From JAFAFN01 sp963707555 (GTDB lineage Bacteria; Actinomycetota; Acidimicrobiia; Acidimicrobiales; Microtrichaceae): a stretch of DNA of 64,000 nt. The notes beneath the pieces were generated by a model that saw only the letters and a program-made list of their open reading frames with translations, made no database searches and was not told the DNA's origin. The stretch is from contig CAVPQM010000002.1 of assembly GCA_963707555.1 (NCBI GenBank), forward strand, positions 310,001-374,000, in the 5' to 3' direction. The stretch's first letter is position 1, and each line of letters opens with the position of its first letter. Positions 27,456-35,216 of this stretch are shown piece after piece. A program made the position numbers and the translations under genes.

Positions 27456-27478
27456 AACCTACTCTGACGATCCGTCAG
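27456..27478 (-). promoter_or_regulatory. Leaderless promoter and overlapping inverted repeat of the ligase-GNAT operon
   Basis: TAGGTT (27461-27456) is 8 nt before GTG 27447. Immediately upstream, CTGACG-ATC-CGTCAG (27464-27478) forms a perfect 6-bp inverted repeat (TGAC-N5-GTCA core). It could be an operator set between -10 and -35. It could also serve as terminator of the gat/lipoprotein unit that ends at 27482. Confidence 0.5.
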
Positions 27479-27481
27479 GTT

Positions 27482-28135
27482 TCAGCCGTTCGGCGGTGCG
27501 GTCGTCGTCGAGGAGCCGGTCAGCTCCGGCAGCTCGCAGTTGAAGGCCGCCCATCGCCCGATGGTGTCGAGGTCGGCCACGACCTGCGGCTCCGCGAGGA
27601 TCGCCGCGACCTTCCGTTCGGCGTCGGGTGACGAGGCCGGGATCACCGACACCCGGGCCCACACGTCGTCGAGCGTCGCCGCCGCCGGCGCGAGCTCGGG
27701 TGGTGCGATGGTGACGACGTGGTCGAAGATCTGGTCGACGAGCACGATCACCTGGGTGGCGCCCGCCGGCGTGCCCGCGAGGCCGGCGATGTCGAGCTCG
27801 CCGCCGATGAGCTCTCGGAAGGCCTCTCCGGTGACGATGCGGCACAGGTCGGTCTCGTTGCTCAGCGCCTCGAGCTCGGCGATGAACGCCGCCGCGCCGG
27901 ATGCCGGCACGCCGTCGTCGGCGGGAGGGGCGGTGGGCGGCACGCCGGGCACGGTGACGTCGCCGATGTCGGTGTCGACCTCGGAGGACTCGGAGTTCGA
28001 CGAGCACGACGTCGCCCCGAGCGCCACGGCCAGGGCCGCCACGGCGGCCGTCAGCGCGAGGCGGGGACGTCGCCGTGCCGCACGACCGGCTGCCGCACGA
28101 CCGAGCGAGGAGCGCTGCATCGGCCGGTCCGTCAC
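27482..28135 (-). CDS. Lipoprotein of unknown function downstream of gatCAB
   Basis: About 217 residues. A long basic N-region (RRRPR) and hydrophobic segment LALTAAVAALAVALGATSC end in a lipobox (ATSC). A Ser/Pro linker follows, then an alpha-helical domain of about 130 residues (AAFIAELEALSNETDLC, IVLVDQIFDHVV, DDVWARVSVI, AAFNCELPEL) with two cysteines. GTG 28135 overlaps the gatB stop (GTGA); ATG 28120 is an alternative that gives a more usual signal peptide. Family not recognised. Confidence 0.65.
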   Translation of the reverse strand: MTDRPMQRSSLGRAAAGRAARRRPRLALTAAVAALAVALGATSCSSNSESSEVDTDIGDVTVPGVPPTAPPADDGVPASGAAAFIAELEALSNETDLCRIVTGEAFRELIGGELDIAGLAGTPAGATQVIVLVDQIFDHVVTIAPPELAPAAATLDDVWARVSVIPASSPDAERKVAAILAEPQVVADLDTIGRWAAFNCELPELTGSSTTTAPPNG

Positions 28136-29583
28136 TTCCGGGCGTTCAGGAGTCCCGTGACGACCTTGCCGTCGGCCTTGCCCTGGGTCGCCTTCATGAC
28201 CTTGCCCACGAAGAAGCCGGTGACCTTGCCGTCGCCGTCGCAGAAACGCTGCCACTCCGCGGGGTGGTCCGCGATGAGACCGTCGACGAGGGCGTCGAGC
28301 TCCGAGGTGTCCATCGCCTCGAACCCGAGCTCGGCGGCGATGTCGGCCGGCGAGCCCCCGGACTCGACCATGCGGGCGAGCACCGTCTTGGTCTGCGTGG
28401 AGCTGAGCGCTCCCCCGACGTCCATCGACACCAGCTCGGCGAACGCGGCCGGATCCAGGTCGACGGCTCGGGCATCGGACAGGTTGTGCTCCGCGTGCAC
28501 CAGCGTGCGGGCCGGATCCGCGCCTGCGTCGATCGCGGCGAGACACAGGTCGTCGAGTCCGCGCTCGACGATGAGCGCCGTCTGAGCCAGCTCGGCGCCG
28601 GTGCGCTCGACCAGCCGGTGCCGACGTGCAGCGGGCAGCATGGGCAGGTCGGCCCTGATCTGCTCGATCCACTCCGCCGAGGGGTCGAGCTCGACCAGGT
28701 CGGGCTCGGGGAAGTACCGGTAGTCGTCCGCGGTCTCCTTGGACCGCAGCAGGATCGTGCGGCCCTCGTCCTCGTTCCAGTGACGCGTCTGCTGCTCGAT
28801 CCGCTCGCCCGCCTCGATCATGTCGACGTGTCGTGCGGCCTCGTACTCGATCGCACGGCCGAGGCTGCGCAACGAGTTGATGTTCTTGATCTCGCAGCGC
28901 GTGCCCAGCTCCTCGCCGTGGCGGCGGACCGAGACGTTGCAGTCGACGCGCATGGAGCCCTCTTCCATCTTCCCGTCGGACGCACCGACGGCGACGAGGA
29001 TCGAGCGGAGCTCCGAGACATACGCTCGGGCCTCGTCCGCACTGCGCAGGTCGGGCTTGCCGACGATCTCGAGCAGCGGCACGCCGGCGCGGTTGTAGTC
29101 GACGAGCGAGTAGGTGGCGTCGTGGATGCGACCGCCGCCACCGACGTGGGTCGTCTTGCCGGTGTCCTCCTCGAGATGGGCTCGCTCGATGCCGACGACC
29201 TTGCCGTCGGGCAGCTCGAGGTACCCCTCACCGTTGATCGGCAGGTCGAACTGCGAGATCTGGTAGTTCGTCGGCTGGTCCGGATAGAAGTAGTTCTTCC
29301 GCGAGAACTCCGAACGGGCGATGACGCAGTTCAGCGCCAGGCCGACCCGGATCGCGAGCTCGACGGCCTTCTCGTTCAGCACCGGCAGCGAGCCCGGCAG
29401 GCCGAGGGTCAACGCGTCGATGTTCGTGTTCGGCTCGCCGCCGAACTCGTTGAGCGCCGAGGTGAACAACTTGGTGCGCGTCGCGAGCTCGGCGTGCACC
29501 TCGAGACCGATGACGATCTCCCACACGTCGAGGTCGACGCCGCTCGAGGTGGTTCCTGCGCTGGCGTTCGTGGTGCTGGTCAT
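28132..29583 (-). CDS. gatB: Aspartyl/glutamyl-tRNA amidotransferase subunit B
   Basis: tRNA-binding and kinase subunit of GatCAB, which converts Glu-tRNA(Gln) and Asp-tRNA(Asn) to the amide forms. Intact, 483 residues: WEIVIGLEVHAELATRTKLF, LGLPGSLPVLNEKAVE, SRKNYFYPDQPTNYQISQF, HLEEDTGKTTH, and a C-terminal YqeY-type domain that binds tRNA (GKVMKATQGKADGK). ATG 29583 overlaps the gatA stop. Its presence suggests that Gln-tRNA and perhaps Asn-tRNA are made by the indirect route. Confidence 0.96.
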   Translation of the reverse strand: MTSTTNASAGTTSSGVDLDVWEIVIGLEVHAELATRTKLFTSALNEFGGEPNTNIDALTLGLPGSLPVLNEKAVELAIRVGLALNCVIARSEFSRKNYFYPDQPTNYQISQFDLPINGEGYLELPDGKVVGIERAHLEEDTGKTTHVGGGGRIHDATYSLVDYNRAGVPLLEIVGKPDLRSADEARAYVSELRSILVAVGASDGKMEEGSMRVDCNVSVRRHGEELGTRCEIKNINSLRSLGRAIEYEAARHVDMIEAGERIEQQTRHWNEDEGRTILLRSKETADDYRYFPEPDLVELDPSAEWIEQIRADLPMLPAARRHRLVERTGAELAQTALIVERGLDDLCLAAIDAGADPARTLVHAEHNLSDARAVDLDPAAFAELVSMDVGGALSSTQTKTVLARMVESGGSPADIAAELGFEAMDTSELDALVDGLIADHPAEWQRFCDGDGKVTGFFVGKVMKATQGKADGKVVTGLLNARK

Positions 29584-31019
29584 CTCATGCTCCGTTCGAG
29601 CTCGGCGGCGACACGGAACATCGGCACTTCGCCGAGGGTCGGAGCCAGGACCTGCACACCGACGGGCAGCCCGTCGTCGCCGAGCCCGTAGGGCACCGAC
29701 ATGGCCGGGTGGCCCGCCAGGTTCGTGGCGATCGTGCAGACGTCGTTCAGGTACATCTGCATCGGATCGGCGGTCTTGTCGCCGAAGGAGAACGCCGTGG
29801 TCGGCGAGGTCGGCGACAGCAGCACGTCGAAGCGCTCGTAGGCCCGGTCGAAGTCCTCGCGGATGAGCGTGCGGACCTTCAGGGCGGTGCCGTAGAAGGC
29901 GTCGTAGTAGCCCGCGGAGAGGGCGTAGGTGCCGAGCATGATGCGCCGCTTGACCTCGTCGCCGAAACCGGCGGTTCGGGTGAGCTCCATCATCTCGCCG
30001 GTGGTCGGCGCGTCGATGCGCAGGCCATAGCGCACGCCGTCGTAGCGGGACAGGTTCGACGAGGCCTCGGCCGGAGCGACCAGGTAGTAGGCCGACAGAC
30101 CGAAGGTGACCGCCGGGACCGACACCTCCTCGACGATCGCGCCGGCGGCGGCGAGGGCCTCGGCGGCGACACGCACGCGGGCGGCGACGTCGGATGCGAT
30201 GCCCTCGCCCATCATCTCGGTGACGAGCCCGACCCGCAGCCCGTCGACACCGTCGTCGAGTCGGCCGCTGACCGCGGGGAACGCCTCGGGGATCGACGTC
30301 GAGTCACCCGAGTCGTGACCTCCGATGACCTCGCACACCAGCGCTGCGTCGGCGACGGTGTCGGAGAACGGGCCGACCTGGTCGAGCGACGAACCGAAGG
30401 CGACCAGACCGAGCCGTGACACGGTCCCGTAGGTCGGCTTGACGCCGACGACGCCGCACAGCGCTGCAGGCTGACGGATCGAGCCGCCGGTGTCGGACCC
30501 GAGCGAGATCGGTGCGAACCCGGCGGCGACCGCCGCTGCGGAGCCGCCCGACGAACCGCCCGGCACCCGGCCGAGGTCGTGGGGGTTGCGGGTCGGGCCG
30601 AACGCCGAGTTCTCGGTCGACGACCCCATCGCGAACTCGTCCAGGTTGGTCTTGCCGACCATGACTGCACCGGCTGCCGCCAGGCGGGTCACGACGGTCG
30701 CGTCGTACGGCGGGACCCAGCCGTCGAGGATCTTCGACGAGCAGGTCGTCGGCACTCCCCGGGTGCACAGGTTGTCCTTGATCGCGACCGGCACGCCGGC
30801 CAGCGGCCCCGGATCCCGACCTGCGGCGACGGCGTCGTCGACGGCCGCTGCGGCGGCACGCGCCTGGTCGATCGTGACGACGTTGAACGCGTGCACGTCG
30901 CCCTCGTGGGCGGCGATGCGCTGCAGGTGCTCCTCGACCACGTCGGTCGCGGATCGTTCGCCGGCGCGGACGGCTGCGGCGAGCTCGAGTGCCGACGTGG
31001 CACGGTGGGCGACGCTCAC
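29580..31019 (-). CDS. gatA: Aspartyl/glutamyl-tRNA amidotransferase subunit A
   Basis: Amidase subunit that frees ammonia from glutamine. Intact, 479 residues. The Ser-cisSer-Lys triad is visible: Lys in PVAIKDNLCTRG, the serines in GGSSGGSAAAVAAG and GSDTGGSIRQPA. GTG start at 31019 overlaps the gatC stop (GTGA). Confidence 0.97.
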   Translation of the reverse strand: MSVAHRATSALELAAAVRAGERSATDVVEEHLQRIAAHEGDVHAFNVVTIDQARAAAAAVDDAVAAGRDPGPLAGVPVAIKDNLCTRGVPTTCSSKILDGWVPPYDATVVTRLAAAGAVMVGKTNLDEFAMGSSTENSAFGPTRNPHDLGRVPGGSSGGSAAAVAAGFAPISLGSDTGGSIRQPAALCGVVGVKPTYGTVSRLGLVAFGSSLDQVGPFSDTVADAALVCEVIGGHDSGDSTSIPEAFPAVSGRLDDGVDGLRVGLVTEMMGEGIASDVAARVRVAAEALAAAGAIVEEVSVPAVTFGLSAYYLVAPAEASSNLSRYDGVRYGLRIDAPTTGEMMELTRTAGFGDEVKRRIMLGTYALSAGYYDAFYGTALKVRTLIREDFDRAYERFDVLLSPTSPTTAFSFGDKTADPMQMYLNDVCTIATNLAGHPAMSVPYGLGDDGLPVGVQVLAPTLGEVPMFRVAAELERSMR

Positions 31020-31318
31020 GGTGCCTCCCCCAGGACCGGCGGGACGCGGAACTGGCCGTCCTCGGTCGTCGGCGCCGATGCGAGCACCTCGGAGCGATCC
31101 ATCGGTTCGCCCGGCTCGTCGGCGCGGAACACGTTGCGCAGGTGCACGGGGTGCGCCATCGGGGCGACGCCCTCGAGGTCGAGGGACTGCAGGTCGGCGG
31201 CGTGCTCGAGCACGTCGCCCAACTGCGAGGTGAACCGTTGGAGTTCTTCGTCGGTGAGGCGGAGGCGTGCGAGCTTCGCGACCTTCTCGACGTCGGCGGC
31301 GGTGATGCGTTCGGTCAT
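31016..31318 (-). CDS. gatC: Aspartyl/glutamyl-tRNA amidotransferase subunit C
   Basis: Small stabilising subunit, 100 residues: MTERITAADVEKVAKLARL, FTSQLGDVLEHAADLQSLD, and the C-terminal RADEPGEPMDRSEVLASAP belt. First gene of a tightly overlapped gatC-gatA-gatB-lipoprotein unit. TAGGCT about 10 nt before the ATG may be the promoter. Confidence 0.93.
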   Translation of the reverse strand: MTERITAADVEKVAKLARLRLTDEELQRFTSQLGDVLEHAADLQSLDLEGVAPMAHPVHLRNVFRADEPGEPMDRSEVLASAPTTEDGQFRVPPVLGEAP

Positions 31319-31399
31319 GGCGGCGACGAGCCTACCGAGCGGTCGCGGGGTGCGTGACCCCCGTGGCGGCGACCCGGCGGAGGTGCCACGGGGCGCCGC

Positions 31400-31405
31400 T
31401 AGCGT
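31400..31405 (+). promoter_or_regulatory. Leaderless -10 element (TAGCGT) for the DUF4012 gene
   Basis: TAGCGT, 6 nt, then GTG 31412. Confidence 0.55.
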
Positions 31406-31411
31406 GACGGG

Positions 31412-33397
31412 GTGCCCGACGCCGATCCCGACCCAGCGATCGACTCCCCCACCCTTGGTCCGGCCCCGGGCCCGACGCCGGCCCCCGAGCCTGCCCAGGG
31501 CGACACCGCCGACACCGCCGACGTCGCCGTCGAACACGGTGCCGGGCAGCGACGCCCGCAACGACTCGGGCGCTGGGTGATCGCCGCGGTGCTCGTGCTG
31601 GTGCTGGCGTGGCTGGCACTCGCAGGGCTGCAGCTCCGATCCGCCGCGTCCGAGACCCGAGCGGGGGTCGACGAGCTCGAGTCGTTGCGTGGCGTGGTGT
31701 CGGGCGACCTCCAGCGCTTCGTCGATGCCGTCGGCGGCGAGGGCGGCGACGTCGGCAGCGGGCAGGACGGCAACAGCGGTGGGGAGGGCGACGTGTCGGA
31801 CTCCGCGATCGCCGGGCTGCGCAGCGCAGAGGCGGAGTTCGCCTCGGCGGCCGACCGGGTCGAGTCACCGCTCGTGGCTCCCCTCAAGGTGCTGCCGATG
31901 ATCGGCCGACAGCTGCGATCGGTGGACGCGCTGACGACCGCCGCCGAGGACCTGACCCGCTCCACCGCCGACGCGATCGAGGCGCTCTCCGCCGAGGCCG
32001 ATCGAGGGGCGGGCTCCGCCGCCGAGCGGCTCGCCGCGGCGCAGCGCACCGTGATGGTGGTCGACGAGCTCGCGGCCCACCTCGACGCGATCGACCTCGG
32101 CCCGTCCGACGCACTCGTACGGCCGCTCGCCGATGCCCGGAACCGCTTCGCCGAGGAGCACCAGCAGCTCGTCGACACCGTCGAACAGGCGACCGTCGCG
32201 GTGCGTGGCGTCAGCGACTTCCTCGAGGGCCCGACGCGCTACCTCGTGCTCGCGAACAACAACAGCGAGATGCGCGCCGGCGGTGGCATGCCGCTGCAGA
32301 TCGGCGAGCTGGAGGTCGTCGACGGCGAGATGCACCTCGGCGAGTTCTCGACGACCGCCGAGCTGACGTTGTCCGAGCCGGGCGCCGAGGTCGATCCCGA
32401 CGTCGCAGCGCTGTGGAGCTGGTTGCTGCCGTCACAGGAGTGGCGCAACGTGAACGTGACGCCTCGTTTCGACGAGACCGCCCGCATGGCGACCGAGATG
32501 TGGGCGTCCGCGGGTCGTGGCGCGGTCGACGGGGTGATGGCGGTCGACGTCGTCGGTCTGCAGCAGCTGCTCGTGCTGACAGGGCCGGTCGACGTCCCGG
32601 GTTCCCCCGACGACCCCGAGCCGTTCACCGTCGACGCCGACACGATCCACGGGACGATCCTGATCGACCAGTACCTGGGCTACACCGAGGGCTCCGACGC
32701 CGAGGCGCTCACCGCGACCCGCCGCAACCGGCTCGGCCGCGTCGCCTCGGCCGTCTTCGACGCGGTGAACACCCGGTCGGTGTCGGTGTCGGAGCTCATC
32801 GGGGTGCTCGAGGGCACCGGTGCGGGACGCCACGTCACGTTCTGGTCGAACGTGCCCGTCCAGCAGGCGGGCTGGGAGGCGCTGGGCGCCTCGGGAGTGC
32901 TGGCAGAGGACACGCTGCTGTTCTCCGTGCTCAACCGGTTCGGCAACAAGCTCGACCAGTTCCTGCACGTCGACGCGGTGCTCGATGCCACCGTCGACGG
33001 GGACCTGCGCCGCGTGACGGTGGACGTGACGCTCACCAACACGACACCCGAGGGCCTGCCCCGCTACATCGCCGGTCCCTTCGCCGAGGGCGCAGCCGCC
33101 GGCGACTACGGCGGCATCCTCACGCTCGCGATGCCCGCCGGAGCCGGCAACCCGGAGGTGACGGGCGCCCGTGCGGTGCTCGCCGGACCGGACGGACCGA
33201 CCCGGGTCATCGGGGCCGAGATCCGCCTGCCCAGGGGAACCAGCACCGAGCTCACCATCGCGTTCGACCTGCCGGTGGCCTGGGAGTCGATCGAGGTGAT
33301 CCCCTCGGCTCGGGTGCCGCCCGTGCAGTGGACCGCCGGCGATCGCACCTTCGCCGACATCCGACCCGAACGCATCGAGCTCGACGACCTCTCCTGA
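31412..33397 (+). CDS. DUF4012-family membrane-anchored extracellular protein
   Basis: 661 residues: cytosolic Pro/Ala-rich N-terminus (about 1-50), one membrane helix (WVIAAVLVLVLAWLALAGL, about 55-73), coiled-coil-like ectodomain start, then the DUF4012 core. The core is marked by RYLVLANNNSEMRAGGGM, GEFSTTAEL, EMWASAGRGAVDGVMAVDV and LIDQYLGYTE. A beta-rich C-terminal half follows. Members occur beside polysaccharide genes in actinobacteria and have no proven function. A small LPxTG-like protein follows 82 bases on. It is divergent from gatC. Confidence 0.8.
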   Translation: MPDADPDPAIDSPTLGPAPGPTPAPEPAQGDTADTADVAVEHGAGQRRPQRLGRWVIAAVLVLVLAWLALAGLQLRSAASETRAGVDELESLRGVVSGDLQRFVDAVGGEGGDVGSGQDGNSGGEGDVSDSAIAGLRSAEAEFASAADRVESPLVAPLKVLPMIGRQLRSVDALTTAAEDLTRSTADAIEALSAEADRGAGSAAERLAAAQRTVMVVDELAAHLDAIDLGPSDALVRPLADARNRFAEEHQQLVDTVEQATVAVRGVSDFLEGPTRYLVLANNNSEMRAGGGMPLQIGELEVVDGEMHLGEFSTTAELTLSEPGAEVDPDVAALWSWLLPSQEWRNVNVTPRFDETARMATEMWASAGRGAVDGVMAVDVVGLQQLLVLTGPVDVPGSPDDPEPFTVDADTIHGTILIDQYLGYTEGSDAEALTATRRNRLGRVASAVFDAVNTRSVSVSELIGVLEGTGAGRHVTFWSNVPVQQAGWEALGASGVLAEDTLLFSVLNRFGNKLDQFLHVDAVLDATVDGDLRRVTVDVTLTNTTPEGLPRYIAGPFAEGAAAGDYGGILTLAMPAGAGNPEVTGARAVLAGPDGPTRVIGAEIRLPRGTSTELTIAFDLPVAWESIEVIPSARVPPVQWTAGDRTFADIRPERIELDDLS

Positions 33398-33467
33398 GCC
33401 CTCACCTCGGCACGAGACGCGGCGACGTGGGCAGATCAGCCCCCTTCAGAACGGCAGCGCAGGGTGG

Positions 33468-33473
33468 TACGTT
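33468..33473 (+). promoter_or_regulatory. Leaderless -10 element (TACGTT) for the sortase-substrate-like gene
   Basis: TACGTT, 6 nt, then ATG 33480. Confidence 0.55.
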
Positions 33474-33479
33474 CGACGC

Positions 33480-33812
33480 ATGCGTCTGGGGAAGTTCTCT
33501 CTCATCGTCCTGGCGGCACTGTTCGCAGTGTTCGCGTTCGGCACTGCGACGGCCGGCGCCGAGAACGGTGCGCCCGCCGACCTCGGTGGCGCGTACGTGG
33601 GCAACCAGCCGCCGCCCGAGGTGCTCAACAACTCGTTGACGCCCCAGGCCCCGGCCGAGGTGGCCGGTGTCGCGGTCGAGCGTCCCGCTGCACAGGGTGC
33701 TGCACTGGCCTTCACCGGTGGCGACACCACGGCCATCGCCCTGGCCGGCGGCGCGACGTTGCTCGCCGGTGTCGCCCTGCTCGCCGCCCGGCGTCGCACG
33801 ACCACCGCCTGA
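33480..33812 (+). CDS. Small cell-wall-anchored-type protein with LAFTG sorting signal
   Basis: 110 residues. Signal peptide KFSLIVLAALFAVFAFG with cleavage likely after ATAGA (about residue 24). A short Pro-rich mature part follows (QPPPEVLNN, TPQAPAEV). The sorting signal is LAFTG (about 77-81), then a hydrophobic helix AIALAGGATLLAGVALLAA and a basic tail RRRTT. LAxTG signals are typical of class E sortases. No sortase gene lies in the window. The mature peptide is only about 50 residues, so it may be a structural wall peptide. Confidence 0.75.
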   Translation: MRLGKFSLIVLAALFAVFAFGTATAGAENGAPADLGGAYVGNQPPPEVLNNSLTPQAPAEVAGVAVERPAAQGAALAFTGGDTTAIALAGGATLLAGVALLAARRRTTTA

Positions 33813-33820
33813 CGAAACCG

Positions 33821-34573
33821 TCAGTCGCCAGCGGTGACGCGGTCGACGAACTCGAGGGACCGCTCGATGATGAGGTCCTTGTCGTAGTCGATCGTCGCGA
33901 CGTGGTAGCTGCGGTCGCAGCTGACCCGCTCGACGGACCCGCCGATGTGCTCGGCGAGGTAGTCCGAGTCGGTCGGCGGCACGACGTGGTCCTCCGGGCT
34001 GGTGAAGAGCAGCAGCGGGCACTTGATCGAACCGATCGACGACTGCACCGCGTTCGCCGCGTCGAACATCGACAGCAGCGGCCGCAGCGGTGTGCCCGGG
34101 TAGGCGAGCTCCGGTGAGCTCGGATCGGCCACGTCGGAGCCGATCGAGTCCATGACCTCCTGGCCGTCGTCGACGAGCGCCTGGATGAAGTCCCGCACCT
34201 CTGCAGCGGCCTGCGTCGCGGGGTTCACGCAGATGATGCCGGCCAGCTCGGGGTGGCGCGTCGCCAACCAGACGGTGAGCGACCCACCCATCGACAGCCC
34301 GGCCACGACGACCCGCTCGGTACGGGCGGCCAGGCGCTCGTAGGCCGCCTCGGCGTCGGCGGACCAGTCCGCCCAGGTCGTGTCCAGCATGTCGTCGAGG
34401 CGGGTGCCGTGGCCCGACAGCAGCGGCATCTCGACCGAGTGGCCCGCGGCCGCGAACGCCTCGGCGAGTGGGCGCATCGACTGGGGATTGCCGGTGAAGC
34501 CGTGCAGCACGAGCACGCCGACCGGCCCTCCGTCGACGGACATCGGTTCGGCACCAGGAAGGATCTCGGACAT
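33821..34573 (-). CDS. Alpha/beta-hydrolase, carboxylesterase/monoacylglycerol lipase type
   Basis: 250 residues: VLVLHGFTGNPQSMRPLAE (oxyanion HG), LSGHGTRLDDML, nucleophile in VAGLSMGGSLTVWLA, Asp in LFTSPEDHVVPPTDS, His in CDRSYHVATIDYD. The layout matches Est30-like carboxylesterases. AAAGGGGG lies 11 nt before ATG 34573, and TACGGT further up is a probable -10. It faces the small surface protein gene tail to tail. Confidence 0.85.
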   Translation of the reverse strand: MSEILPGAEPMSVDGGPVGVLVLHGFTGNPQSMRPLAEAFAAAGHSVEMPLLSGHGTRLDDMLDTTWADWSADAEAAYERLAARTERVVVAGLSMGGSLTVWLATRHPELAGIICVNPATQAAAEVRDFIQALVDDGQEVMDSIGSDVADPSSPELAYPGTPLRPLLSMFDAANAVQSSIGSIKCPLLLFTSPEDHVVPPTDSDYLAEHIGGSVERVSCDRSYHVATIDYDKDLIIERSLEFVDRVTAGD

Positions 34574-34649
34574 CTGGGCCCCCTTTCGGGGCACCACCGT
34601 ACCCGTGGCCCCGACCGGGACCGCGCGTGGCGACCCGCTCGGGGGCCGG

Positions 34650-34702
34650 CTTGACCAGCCGGTCAAGAAACCGCGACGGCTCGGCGGAGCGCGCACTACG
34701 CT
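34650..34702 (+). promoter_or_regulatory. Inverted repeat and promoter of the SCP2 gene
   Basis: CTTGACC-AGCC-GGTCAAG (34650-34667) is a perfect 7-bp inverted repeat (TGAC-N6-GTCA core). TACGCT at 34697-34702 is a probable -10. A ribosome site AAGGGGGG (34721-34728) precedes ATG 34735, so this transcript has a leader, unlike many neighbours. Confidence 0.5.
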
Positions 34703-34734
34703 CTGCCCGCTCGACGAGAAAAGGGGGGCGTCAG

Positions 34735-35142
34735 ATGCCCAAGTACAAGTTCCTGAGCGAGGAGTGGGTCGCCGAGGCGAAGGCGATCCGTGAGCAGCAT
34801 GCGGGCGACGCCCCGGCCCCTGCCCACGCGGTGCGCATGAACCAGGTGATCACCGACGTGCCCTTCGGCGACGGCAACATCAACGCGCACATGGACACCT
34901 CCGGCGGCGAGATGGAGATGGACTTCGGGCACCTCGAGAATCCCGACCTCACCGTCACCCTCGACTACGCGACGGCCAAGGCGATCCTGGTCGACGGCAA
35001 CCCCCAGGCCGGCATGCAGGCGTTCATGGCGGGCAAGGTCAAGGTCGACGGCGACATGTCCAAGCTCATGGCGATGCAGTCGGGTGCGGCGGACCCGAAG
35101 GCGGCCGAGGTCGCTGCCGCCATCCAGGCGATCACCGAGTAA
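34735..35142 (+). CDS. SCP2 sterol-carrier/lipid-transfer domain protein
   Basis: 135 residues: MPKYKFLSEEWVAEAKAIRE, then a hydrophobic-ligand sandwich (MDTSGGEMEMDFGHL, VTLDYATAKAILVDGNPQ), AFMAGKVKVDGDMSKLM and a C-terminal helix. SCP2 domains bind acyl-CoA or sterols. It is free-standing, with no fused enzyme. The inverted repeat upstream hints at control by a lipid-responsive repressor. Confidence 0.88.
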   Translation: MPKYKFLSEEWVAEAKAIREQHAGDAPAPAHAVRMNQVITDVPFGDGNINAHMDTSGGEMEMDFGHLENPDLTVTLDYATAKAILVDGNPQAGMQAFMAGKVKVDGDMSKLMAMQSGAADPKAAEVAAAIQAITE

Positions 35143-35168
35143 CCAGCGTCTGCGACGACTCCCGATCC

Positions 35169-35194
35169 GCCCCGGCGACCGCGGTCGTCGGGGC
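35169..35194. terminator. Bidirectional hairpin between SCP2 and MFS genes
   Basis: 12-bp stem with one G-U pair (arms GCCCCGGCGACC and GGTCGTCGGGGC) lying between two convergent stops. Confidence 0.65.
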
Positions 35195-35216
35195 GGCTCG
35201 CGTCACGGGCGGCTCG

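Noticed and set aside
33821..35142. Phage or plasmid island around esterase/SCP2
   Set aside because: Codon use and neighbours look native; no integrase, repeats with att features or mobility genes.
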